A DNA stretch of 64,000 nucleotides from Pisolithus tinctorius (lineage: Eukaryota; Basidiomycota; Agaricomycetes; Boletales; Pisolithaceae). The DNA lies in NCBI GenBank assembly GCA_024663395.1, contig JANFAH010000002.1, forward strand, positions 5,704,001-5,768,000, read 5' to 3'. Both the position numbers and the translations under genes were made by a program. Of this stretch, positions 22,790-34,528 are shown in pieces; the first letter of the stretch is position 1, and every line of letters starts with the position of its first letter. The notes beneath the pieces are model-generated. The model ran no database searches, had not been told where the DNA came from, and saw only the letters and a program-made list of their open reading frames with translations.

Positions 22790-25700
22790 TATGGGGTCAT
22801 CTCACCCGGCAAGAAGTTTACGATTGCGTACCACCTGGCTCGCTCCCCGATGGACTTTGAACATGGGCCCAGCTCAGGCCAGCAATAAGTCAACTGTCGC
22901 CAGAGGTGCAAGAACACATACACGTCATCGCCACTGCCAAAGAGCAAAAGCGAGAGGTCGACAGGCAATATCAAGTGAAACGGCGAGTGTTGATGCGGAT
23001 CAAACAATCCGAGCAGCAGGAAAGCAAACCCCATCCCCCCAGTCCATTCAGAGTAGGCTTCTGCGAGGATGAGTACCTGAGACTGCCGTCAGAGAAAGAC
23101 ATACGCAAGCGAGTTGCAGCTTTCATCCAGGGCACAGGGAATGCTGCATTACAACGAGGTGTATGTGTTGTGTGTGCGTGCGAGCAGATGATGGGCGAAG
23201 GTTAGCTGGCGTATTCACGATTCTGACAATTTTCATCACTTTTCACAGGTAAAGAAGAACTTATAGAAAACATACCCAATATTCAAAACCACCTTAAACC
23301 GGAAGTGATCCATCTGGCACACGATCTATGGCAGGGCCTTTTGCTGTTAAAGCACCATGTGGACAACATGGGGAAGGGATGGGTATGCAGGGAATGTTAC
23401 CGGGCACTGACAGCCAACAAAATGCCGAAGCTTGCATTGAACAATAATATGTGGTTGGGTGACCCACTGTTGGAACTTCGTAGATTGATGTTTGCAGAAA
23501 CTCTTTTGATCGCCCGCCATTATCCACGCTGCTATGTGTTCAAGTTATACCCAAAAGACAGTTCGCGTGGATACAATGCAGCTCACCTGCAGCGAGGCAT
23601 GGCTGGCAATGTGACGTTGTATGAGGTCAATACAACGGCAATAGCCAGCATGCTGGAAGGAAGTCTCATGCCACAGGAAGTGACATCGCTCAGCAGTGTA
23701 TTGGCGATAACATTCATAGGAACATGCATGCTGCCAAAGAATTGGATGTCACGCACCTTTCAGGTGCAGTGGGAGGCCGTTCACAAGGCATTACAATGGC
23801 TGAAAGAGAACAATTCCCTTTACCACGATATTAACATCTCAGAACAGCGATTGAAGACTCTACCTGATGATGAAATACCGGTGGAAATAGAGGCAGTCAT
23901 TTGACATGAAGAAGATGGCTCTATCGCTTTGCACGAAAGGGAAGGGTATGTGCAGGATGCCATACAGGACAAAGTTGGTAAGTCGGTAATTCAATGAACG
24001 AAGAACACCTACCATAGGCTGCATGCTCAGTGCTTGACGTCGAAGATGACCCCAACGACGAAATGGAAGTGACGAATGGTGAAACGCCCTATGGTGAAAC
24101 CGACGACATAATAAATGACGAAGGTCAGACAATCCGCGCACTGTGTATACACTTTACAAGCAACTGAATGAAGACAACGTAGAAGCAGATGTTGTACCAT
24201 TGCATGCACTCAGGGTCACAGACAGTGATCTCAGTCGCATTTCCTCCTCGGAACTTATGGGCTATGCCCTCACCAACTTGATGGATGTGACACAGGAAGG
24301 TGGTTACATGGTGCAGCACGGTCTGAAGCCCATAGGTGACTTCGGAAAGGATGCAACGCAAAGAGGGACCCCCAATCCACTCGCCACTGCATTTCCATGC
24401 CTCTTTCCCTTTGGACGCAGAGGTATAGAGGCCAACCGCACAACAAATGTCAGCCTTCACGAACATGCGTGGTGGGCAATGCAGTATTACGACCGCTGGT
24501 TTGTCACCCATCACACATTCCCTTTCGTGATTTTTGCGATGATTCAAAAGCGCGACGCGATGTGCTCCGCTTGTCTGCAAATGCGAAGGAAAGATTTCGA
24601 ACACAATGCTCTAGCTTTGTCTTGCTTGACCGTCGAGGAATTGAAGAAAGCCGGGGAAGAGGAAGCGAGCAAAACCATCATTAGCAATCCATGAGTACGA
24701 GCCTTGCACAAACATGTTGTTGCAGCCAACAGTAAGGTCGAAGGCTCAGACAACGCTCGCACTCAGTATCACGGTATGATATGGGGAACATGTCTTTTCC
24801 TCGGAGGACCTACCATATGGATGACGATCAACCCTGCTGATACACACAATCCAATCGCACAAGTGTTGGCTGGAGAGATTATCGACCTTGACAGATTTGA
24901 CGCTCTTGCTGGACCTGACAGCCATCAGCATGCGACCAATATCGCAAGCAATCCTTATGCAGCAGCGAAATTTTTCAATTTCTTGATAGAGACCATGTTG
25001 GAGACTTTGTTGGGTATCACCAAGCGGCCGTCCCAAGCTTGTAGTGACATGGGTATCCTCAGGCAATTGTCTGGTTATTTCGGTGTGGTAGAGGCGCAGG
25101 GCAGAGGAACCTTACACATGCATATGTTACTGTGGTTGGCAGGTACCCCGGACACGGCCGAAATGCAATGCTTGCTGCAAACACCAACCTTCCATGAGAA
25201 AATCTGGGAGTACATTCGGGTCAACATACATGCTCATTTAGATGATGTCACAGAGCAAGATTTGAAGACGATGGCACAAAACACTCAACTAGCGTATTCA
25301 CGACCACCGGATCCCGAACAGGATGATTGGGATAAATGCACCCATTTGCTTGAGTGACAACTGCTGCGATCCCAACAGGTACACACGTGCTCATGCACAA
25401 CATGTCTTCACGTTCAAAACGGCCACCTTTTATGCAAGCATCATGCACCATGGCCCCTCAGCGAAGATGTTTATGTCAATGAAAGGGGAAACTGGAAACC
25501 AAAGAGGACTCTCGGGTATATCAATAACTACTGTCCCTTGATACTAACAAATTTGCGTTGCAATAACGACATCAAAATTAACACCAATGGCGAAGATACG
25601 AAAGATGTGACTTTTTATGTTACCACGTATGCCACGAAGAAACAAAAGAAGTCACACAACCTTTCTGTGCTAATGGCCTCCGCATTGGCATACCACGAAA

Positions 25701-28700
25701 ATGACCCGTGGTATGAGGACATTCGTGAGCAAAACCAACTCCTACTCTACCGTTGCATCAACGTCATCAACCGTGAGGTGGAACTGTCAGGACCGCAGGT
25801 CGTGTCTTACATCATGGGGTATGGGGATACATTTCAGTCTCACTGCTACGCCCCACTGTACACAAGTGTGTTGTTCACAGCGATTAGGCAAATGTTTCCT
25901 GGGCTTTCAACAACAACACACAGGTCAGTTCGAAGCGATCTTAGATCATGTGGAAAAATGTTCACCTGGATCTGATCAGAAATGCGATAGGGAGCGTGGA
26001 CGATGGCGGGAATGAACATGGTGGTGAGAACATACAACACTCCGAGGGTTGCACTGAGAGGGATGTAAGTAGGCTTTCCAATCAAATCCCTGACAATGTT
26101 AAAGAATTTATGAAGGACGAGAGCAAGATGGTCACCCTTCATGCCAATAAAAGCAGTAACGTTTATACGTGTTCACAACTGGAGGACTATGTCTTTCGAG
26201 GACCAGAAATGGATAAATGTGGTCTTTTGGCTTTCGTGATCGACACATGGGATGAAACTTATATGCCACAAACTGCTTGTGAACAGAAAGAGGGATCAAA
26301 AACTAAATGAGGCCACCCTGTTCATGTGTGGTCGCAATACATGGACGGACATCCTAGAGCTGACACCCATCGACATGTTTTTCAAGCTAAGGGTCACAAC
26401 ACCTTACCTCAAATTGCAGGTCCATGGTTTCCGCAAACTGACCCAGGTGACAACTTCTACTGCGCATCTATGCTCGTGCTGCTGAAACCATGGTGAAAGG
26501 CACAGGATCTGAAGGGTGATGCTGCAACCTGGGATCAGGAGTTTCACACTTTCATGGCGCAGATGCACCCATCCCATAGGCGCATTTTGTCAGGCATTCA
26601 ATTCTATTATGAATCAAGATCGGCATGCGACACAACCTCAACGGAGGCGTCAACATCTGCCAGCCACAATGACCGAGTGCTTACAGACAAGCCTCCATTA
26701 GATGACGACGGTGATGACCCCATGGAAGAATCGCATATTCTGTTAACATATGCCGACCTTATAGAATTCAAATGCAATCAATTATCATGAAATGAAGAAA
26801 GGCATGCTGATGAGGCCATTACCATAGGACTGACACACGGTCTCTTTACGCTGTCAAGAGCACCTCCAGCCCGCATTGCAAGCAGCTATTGTATCGCACA
26901 GGGGGAAGACCACTCTCGACTCTTGAGGTGGTTGAAATCGATGCACACAATGGCCACAACATTGACAGCCACGCCAGACGCACAAATGCTGCAGACCGTC
27001 GATGCCATGATGAACAACGAGAACAGCATTAGCGATCTCAGTAGTGCTCTCTTGGAGGGCGACCATGGAGAAGCGACCCTACTCACAGCATTGACAGGGA
27101 ATATCAACATCCTCGAATCTGTACCTGTTGCTGAGCTGCTGGTCGATCAACGGCGTGCATTTGACATTGTTGACTGGCATTTACAACAAAGCCTCTCGGG
27201 GCTCAATCTACCACAATTGAGAATGATCATTCCCGGTGAGGCTGGGGTGGGCAAATCCAAGACCATTCAGATGGTCTCGCAAAATTTTCAGACTCGAGGT
27301 GTGCAGAATATGTTAGTAAAAGCGGCCTATACAGGAATAGCAGCATCTACAATTGACAGGCAAACTTTGCACTACATTGCAATGATACCCATGCATGGTG
27401 GAAAACAGTCGGCCAAAACACGCCAAAAACTGGAGACATTCTGGCGAAGTAAGCAGTACCTTATCATAGACGAGATTTCCATGATATCTCACACATTTTT
27501 CGCATCACTTTCCGAAATCATCAGTCATGCACGAGCAGATGAACGTGGGGCCTCCAACAAACCATTTGGAGGGCTGAATGTTATCCTTGTCAGCAACTTT
27601 CATCAATTCCCACCGGTCGCCAGCAAGCCTTCAGCACCATTATATTGGCAGTCAAACATGGAGAAGGATACTGAGCTTGAAATGCTTGGACGCAAATTAT
27701 ACAAACAATTTGATGTCGTCGTCCAGCTGAAAACTCAGGTCAGAGTCACAGATCCAGATTGGATGGAGCTGTTGCAGCACGTGCAGCATGGTAACTGCAA
27801 GGAGAAACACATCGCCATGCTTCGAAGCCTGGTACTCATGAACAACCAATGCGCCCCCGCCGACTTCACCCAGCCACCTTGGAGCAATGCACTTTTGGTG
27901 ACCCCACATCACGCCATACGTATCAAGTGGAATGTGATGATGGTGAAATCGTGGACACACGCACAAGGTGTAACGTTGTTTACATGTCCAGCGATGGACA
28001 CAGTGGACGGTTGTCAATTAACGTTGGAGGACCAGTTTGCTGTCGCCACAAAACCCAAAGGCTCCCGAGGGCGTTCGTGGCAAGAGCATGCAGGCCTTTC
28101 TGATGAAGTTCACCTTGCTATTGGTATGGAGGTCATGGTAACATTCAACATTTCCACCGGCCTGGATATGGCAAACAGCGCGCGCAGGCATGTGGAAGAG
28201 ATTGTACTGGATGCCAGAGAGGAAGTCTCCAAGCTGGGCATGCAGTGCGTTCACTTGGAGTATCCCCCTTGCTATATCCTTTTGCACATGAGCCGTACAA
28301 AAGCTGAAGTGCTGGACGGCTTACCTAAGGGAGTACTGCCCATCGTTCCCCTCAGTAGAACCTTTACAATCGTGTCAGAAAACAGCATGAAAAAAACAGT
28401 AACCAGGGAACAACTACCTATCACACCGGCCTATGCATTCACCGATTATCGATCACAGGCACAGACAATCGAACATTGCATTGTCGACATTGGGACCCCA
28501 CCATCAGGGGGGCTGACACCCTTCAACGCGTACGTGGCATTGTCGCGCAGCCAGGGCAGGGATACAATTCAACTGTTGCGCAACTTTGACAAAAAGATAT
28601 TCACTCAACATCCGAGCGAATATCTGCAACAAGAGGACCAAAGGCTTGCAGCTCTCGATCGTAAAACAATGTTAGACTGGGAAAGGGCCAAAGAGACATA

Positions 28701-28701
28701 G
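22790..28701 (+). pseudogene. Helitron Rep-helicase, nearly full length but decayed
   Basis: Domains run in Helitron order. An N-terminal CxxC region (GVCVVCACE) splices through a 48-nt intron (23,201-23,248) into a DUF6570-like region (HLAHDLW..CRECYRALTANKMPKLALNNNMW). Helitron_like_N follows, with the HUH motif GRGTLHMHMLLWL near 25,105, a tyrosine motif FYVTTYATKKQ near 25,610, and a PIF1-type helicase (26,923-28,701; Walker A GEAGVGKSKTI, Walker B LIIDEISM, and FHQFPPV). The helicase exon is open for 592 residues. Upstream frames are broken by TGA at 23,902, 24,692, 25,355, 26,494 and 26,788, all CGA-compatible, and by frame changes near 24,000-24,140 and 25,930-26,440. Element ends (TC..CTRR) were not located. 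Confidence 0.85.
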
Positions 28702-29020
28702 AATGCACTTGCACCAAAGCAGAGTACAGCGATACATGCCTTCAAATCACTGCCACCACCGATTACTCTTTGTCTGCATGGTAACCCTTGGGCATGGACT
28801 TTGAAAAAAGGAACGTGAACCATCTAGGCACACAATCGTACATGGACACATGCCTTCAAATCGCTACCACCTCTGATTGATCATCGTCCGCGAGTTAATC
28901 ACCCTGACATTTGAGTTCGTTACAATGGTACATAAATGCAAGTATGTTATACATAAATGCATGCCAACAAATGTCCGCCTGCGTGAATTGAATCAGACTT
29001 TGTAAAGGGGATTGTTTGTG
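28702..29020. other. Helitron 3' flank, no gene
   Basis: A short repeated phrase, ACATGCCTTCAAATC followed by a diverged partner, occurs at about 28,735 and 28,848. No 3' hairpin followed by CTAG/CTRR is clear. Nothing coding is seen. Confidence 0.4.
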
Positions 29021-29025
29021 GATGT

Positions 29026-29078
29026 CGAAAAATGAGCGACGAATTTCGAGGTGCAATGACCTTGTAAACAAGGTGATT
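29026..29078 (+). repeat. 53-bp dispersed repeat, copy 2
   Basis: It matches 253-305 at 49 of 53 positions. It is preceded by ATGTCGAAAAATG, which resembles the terminus of the MITE-like element at 148, so this may be a relic of a shorter family member. Confidence 0.6.
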
Positions 29079-29323
29079 CCCACACTTCCACTTCAGGCAC
29101 ACATGTGCAACTGAGTACCAGTCTGGGATTTTTGTTCATTTCCCACAATTCCAATGGTGGCACATGTGCATGGTGGTATGGTACACATGTCAATATTTCT
29201 TGTGTTGTATGATGGGCATGTTGTTGGTGAATTCCCACACTTCCACTTCAAGTGGATGTGCATGTGTTCACCATGTTTTGTAACCTGACCTAACCTAACC
29301 TCATTTAAATTATGTCCTTTAAA
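29079..29323 (+). repeat. Short direct repeats and telomere-like motif
   Basis: ATTCCCACACTTCCACTTCA occurs at about 29,077 and again at about 29,231. CCTGACCTAACCTAACCT at about 29,284 resembles degenerate telomeric repeats. No gene is seen. Confidence 0.4.
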
Positions 29324-29396
29324 ATCAACTCCCAGCAGTATTTCCCCCAAATTATAGTCAGGAGTTTGTAATTATAATTCCCCCAGGGGCTGTATA
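29324..29396 (+). repeat. 73-bp dispersed repeat, copy 2
   Basis: This is a direct copy of 18,541-18,613 with two mismatches, one of them a G/A transition. It lies about 620 bp beyond the Helitron coding region. Confidence 0.8.
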
Positions 29397-30288
29397 AAGT
29401 AGTGTAGCAATGAGGACATCACACCTTTTTTGAGGGGTCAGGGGTCAGGAGCACCTAACCCTAAGTCAGTAGACAGTTCATCATGTTGTCAGGAGCAGGC
29501 CTGTTGGCTCAGGAGGACATCACTTAGCCCTACTTCACTGTACTCAAGTGTCTTCACAAATCATACCACCATCCAAATTGCACATTCACACTATTTTCAT
29601 GAGATGATGCTACTCAAGCCTACCTTAACCCTAACCCATATTAGAAAAATGCCTTAGAAACAGGAGGAGAGATGTGGCAATGCATAGAACAGAGAATAAA
29701 CCAGCAAATAGGTGCATGGTACCAGACACCAGGAATGAGAGGAGCATGAGAAAGCCACCAAGGATGATGGAAAACTGTGAGGGCAGGTAGCCAGAAAGTA
29801 GGAAAGGAATGAGGAGAAGACCAAACAGGGGGGAGAGAGAAAAAGTCAGTCATGAGTAGGATTTCACCACAATGGTTGTGATCCTCACCATGACAACCAT
29901 AACGAAGGACATCTCACTACATGTCCTTGCACTCCCCTTCCCATCATATCGTCCACTACATCTTGTTTTATCCACATATGACTGAATGTCTACGGACAGC
30001 ATGCCAAACAATTCGACCATCATGCCCAGTAGGAACCAGGTCTGCTTAGACTGGTGTGTGATGATGGCACCACATGGGAGCAGTTTGTGTGATCTGAAAT
30101 GGGCTTGGTGCCAGTGGGCTGACAAGGGGGATAATCCGCACCCATAAGAACAGCCTGCTAATCTGAGAATAAACATCAACTCACCAAGACGTAAGTGAAT
30201 GCGTGCTATAATACGGGTGTAAGAAGGGTCCCGCTGCCGGTTCGAATCTATTAAGAAGCTTCAGACAGACAAAACTCAAAGAAATGTT
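29397..30288. other. No supported gene
   Basis: Telomere-like words (ACCTAACCCTAAG near 29,452; TTAACCCTAACCC near 29,626) are present. Two minus frames of 70 and 109 residues (29,641-29,853 and 29,850-30,179) have no recognised domain and no clear splice partners. They may be a relic of a transposon, but this cannot be shown. Confidence 0.35.
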
Positions 30289-33200
30289 TCACATTTCACC
30301 ATTAAGCAGTTTTAGCAGTTCCTCGCATTCCTCTTGGCCAAAAGGCGGTTGATTTGTGTGTGGAAGGGCGAACAACCGATCTGTAGAGGACCAATGTAGC
30401 GTATCCACAGCTTCCTGTACGGACTTTCGTGAAAGAATAGTGAAAGCGGGGTGCATCTCAACGTAGGACCAGTACTTGTACTCTTCGTCCAAACCTGCCA
30501 ACGGGAGGACCCAAATCAATGGATATACAACAATGGAACACTGAATGCTACTCACAATCATCCTCTCCGGAAACCACCCCATCGTCAGTCAGTAAATCAT
30601 TGGAGATCCGCCTGTAGTTATGATACACCCAAAACACCTCTAACTCTTCCATAACAGCATCTTTCTTCTTTCTGCTGCACGTCATCCCTTTGGGACACCT
30701 TCGAATCCAAATCTCACATGCTAGAACTCCTTGCTGGGCGACTCTCTCCAAAGCGTCCTCCATGACCTTATCCACTGCCTCCAACCACATCAGATTCCTC
30801 AAATCTAAATCCGTCGTAGCGCGTTTATCAGGGTTTCCAAAGCATCTTATCTTATGTGGAAGAGTATATTCAGTCCAACCACTGTCAGCGTATGGCCACC
30901 TCACAGAACCATAATCATAATTGTTCTGAGATGAAACGTTCACGTTGAATCGTGCTGGTTGTGACCACAGGTGAGTTGCTTGTGGGGCAACTGGCGCAGA
31001 GGCATTTCCGGTAGAATGATATGACTGTATGATTGGATTTGATGCAGCGTGACCAACATCATATCTGGAAATTTCATGGAAATATCTGGGCGATGACGAT
31101 CCAATGCATTACTGTCCTTGTATGCCATTAGACAGTTACGTACTCTGTAGACATCAAAGTCGCAGGAGGTTGTGCAACTGGAGTGGTCTTGTCCCCTAGT
31201 GTAAATGGTCTAACCATTCATTGCATTAGGAACTCGCATACACATAAGTCCATCAACTCACGTGGATACAAAGATCGGCTCAGCAACGGATAGGGCTGCG
31301 ACGGTCGATGGTGGGATTACCATCGGCGGATGAGGGTGCACCGGTGGTTTAGGACCAGCAAAAAAATCATGTACGGGCACAGCCTCTGGTACAGTCTCTG
31401 TCATGTCATTTTTCTCTCCTGCAATCTCCTCTCCGGACGAGTACGGTTCTGGGCTTGTGTCCCTCGGCTGTGTACTCTCTGCACGAGGAGGCGGCTGGAC
31501 CCTATCTCGGCTTGCACTCTCACTCGTGACCGCCTTACGCAAGTTGACAGATTTCTCGCGCCGCTTGAGACCCCGCCCTCGGGAAGATAGGGCCGGAAGC
31601 ATCACAGGTAGATGACTTGGACTAGAACGCATACTCATTGAGTCAAAGCGGTGACGCGTACCACCAGACGCATGACTCGACTGCAAGAAAGTCCATGGGT
31701 CATACCCTGATCCTGGGGATCGCGCCGACGACGGCGAAAACGTAGAGTCCGAGAGAACAGCGGGTTCATTGGGCGCATACATCTGCATTCGATGTGGAGT
31801 TTTCTCCTCGATAGAGGCCGGGTCGTATGTGGTTGATGGTGCCGTTGGCGGCGCGTAGGCAACATTTCGTCGGACATGCGAAAAAGGGAACGGGTATGGA
31901 GACCCAACTGCAGCTGAACTGGGCTGAATGCTGGAGACTAGCGGAGACGGAGATGGTGCAATAGTCTGGCTGTGTGGCGTCGGAGGGATGGGTGCATTTG
32001 GTCTGACCGATTGTAAATATGTTTGCAGATATGTTGCTGTAGGGTCGTCGTAATTCTGGTCATCCACGTGAACTTGTGTGTACAAAGTATGCAATCTGTG
32101 GTTATGGTTGAAATTTTGTTGCGCCTGTTGAGGGACTTCTATACTGCGCTGATCGCAGTTATCCCTGGCCTCGTTAAACATACGGTTTTGCTGGGGACGC
32201 GAAGGAGGTTCTGTGCGAGCATATACCAGTAAGTCTGCACGCGCTTACCATGACCACAGCACTTACGAGTCTCCGCTGCCGTTCTAGCAGGCACTCCTTG
32301 GTTGACAACCGCATCAAAGCTCTGCAAACCAAGTTGGTCTGTGGAGCCATTCCGATGGTACTTGGCAATGCTAGCCACCCGTTGGTTAACGGGATGTATG
32401 TAATGTAGCTCAGGAAGGCTAGCACTCGGCGACCTCGGCATATAAGATCCAGAACCCCCATCCTCGTCATTGTCATTATGCGCATACTCGTGATCATTTT
32501 CAATTATCGCGTCGTCGTCGCCGCCATCTCTGTGAAGATCACTTCCGTGATCGTACTGAAGGTGACCAGTGCTCTTCAAAGCAATGTCATCTTCCTGTTC
32601 TTCTTGAATGGGTAGTGATTTATCGGGAGTACGGGTCTTCATGGCTTGTAGGGGTGGTGTTTGGCTGGCCAACTTGCTCGCAGCTGGTGGAGTCGTCCTC
32701 ACATCACTAGTAACCGGAGCACCTGAAGGTTTGCGCACGGTAGACGGCGGAGTAGGAATGCGGGTATGTGGTGGCTGATATGGCTCGCGTTTGAAGGAGC
32801 CATAATCACCTGAGGCCGCACCCTCGCCCGACGAACTCTGTGTGGTGAGATAAGGCGGGGATTTGTGTTTCGGCGACAAGTTCCTTGGTTGCGGACGGAC
32901 TTGAGAGGAACCAGGAGTTGCAGGAAGTGGTCGGTTGCGTACCTGGACGCTTTCATTTGTTGGTTGAATGTCCCTATGACGTTCTCGTTCTGTGTGCACC
33001 AGATGCCTTCCATTTTCTAGATCTCCCGGGCTATTGTGCCCACTCCGTCTGACCCTGCCCAACACAGAGTCCTCGTAAGGAGCCGGTGCCTCGCACACGT
33101 AAACCGGACCGCTCTGTGCGCCGCCGGCGTACGCAACGCCGACCGTTCCCGGAGCGAGAGGCTGTTGGCTCAGAGCCTGCGCATAGTCAGCACGCTCAAT

Positions 33201-33680
33201 CTCTGCCATGAGTTCGTCAGTCATCTGCCAGTTTTCCTCCACAGTGTGATACGAAGTCAAGAGTCGTGGTGCGTTCCTGTCGACTTCTCGCGGATAACCC
33301 ATCTGGGAGTTCGCCTGTGCGTGAGCATGAATGTTCGGCTGGCTAATGGAATGCATTGGAGGAGGGGCAAGCAGGGATTGGCTGTGTACGTGGGCGGAGC
33401 CAGGGGAGTAATGCTCCTGCACGACGTCTTCTCGTATATGAGAAGGCTGCACCGGTGGAGAAGGGAGCTTTGACATTTTGCCTTGTGGTGGTTGCGTCAC
33501 GGGTTGAGGCGTTGAACGTTTCGATCGGGGTAACATGTTAAGGGATGCAGGGTTTCCCTGCTGAGACTGCCGCTGGTTGGGCTGCGCGTTTGCAGCACTC
33601 ATGAGTTGCATGACAGAAGGAATGATCGGCATCGACTGCGACTTCAGTGTTCGTTGCCTATCGTGTGGAGACGGGGACAT
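30289..33680 (-). CDS. Large disordered protein with conserved C-terminal region
   Basis: I do not recognise the family. Five exons on minus, 33,680-32,267, 32,210-31,262, 31,209-31,144, 31,064-30,556 and 30,494-30,289, close in phase at every junction. Introns are 56, 52, 79 and 61 nt, with donors GTAAGT, GTGAGT, GTACGT and GTGAGT. The product is 1,047 residues. Residues 1 to about 830 are Ser/Pro/Gln-rich and probably disordered, with basic patches (GRGLKRREK). The last ~200 are folded-looking: SGWTEYTLPHKIRCFGNP, a helical segment with CSRKKKDAVMEELEVFWVYH, then EYKYWSYVEMHP and LHWSSTDRLFALP, ending in EECEELLKLL. ATG 33,680 is preferred over frames further upstream because the sequence before it looks like an intron end. 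Confidence 0.75.
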
Positions 33681-34528
33681 CTCGCGAGGTGGAGAGTTTT
33701 GAGTTGGGGCTAGAAAGGACAGGTGTGAGCTACTGATTTCGCTGCAGAACCTAATATGCACGGGAAGGGCCGTCTCCGCTCCTATAATAGGAATGTAGGA
33801 AGACGAAGGAGGTAAAGGTTAAAGAACGAATCCAGACGAGAAGGTATATAGCCAGCCAAATGTGATGCAAAACGTAGACCACACTCGCCGGGGACTATCG
33901 ACCAACTGCGCCGGCAATTATGAATGATCATATCAGAGAATAGTGGTCCGGCAGCGAAGTGCAAAGGCCTAGCACATGATAGCACCAGAAGCAAAGAAAA
34001 TAATTGATCTAACCTTGAACACCAGTAAACACCTGTGTCTCTCTTGTTCGCTCGGCCCGAGACTGGCTGGACATTGGATTTTAACGGATGCGACCGATGT
34101 AAAAGTCGCCTGGGGAGAAACGAGGGAACAAAACGAAAAGTAAGATCGGAACAAGGAAGAATAAGACGCACGCGCGTTTCCAACGTGGTCCGGACGACGA
34201 CAACGTTACACCACAGCTGCTGAGCACACAAGGAGGTCGGCAGCCACGAATGGAAGCTGCCTTGAGGCAATAATGACGCCCGGATTCGGCTCCTGTAGGC
34301 TTCCGCGCCGTAAACAGCATTTCCTAAGTGCATCACCGTCCGCCGAGAGACGGCTGTCCTGCACTAGAAAACCGTCAGAATGTTAGGTAGAATCCCCAGC
34401 GTATCAAGGAAACCCATGGCAGCCTATTAACCAACCAATTGTCCTTCATTTTTGTCACCCTTGGATTGCCCTTAGACAAAAAGCTAGGTCACGTGCCGCA
34501 CGGCATTGATGACACTTCAAAAGTACTA
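33681..34528. promoter_or_regulatory. Upstream region of the disordered-protein gene
   Basis: Overlapping minus frames here (for example 33,782-34,336) lack domain features and probably represent 5' leader or promoter sequence. A leader intron ending TTTCTAG just before 33,710 is likely. No specific operator motif is identified. Confidence 0.35.

Noticed and set aside
22639..22860. 73-residue plus frame as the true Helitron start
   Set aside because: It cannot be joined to the recognised Helitron N-terminal region by clear splice sites, so it was left outside the call.
30180..30260. tRNA gene suggested by GGTTCGAATC near 30,240
   Set aside because: The presumed T-stem does not pair and no A-box or acceptor stem fits upstream.
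33782..34336. 184-residue minus frame as an upstream gene
   Set aside because: No domain, no splice partner, and it sits where the leader and promoter of the 33,680 gene are expected.
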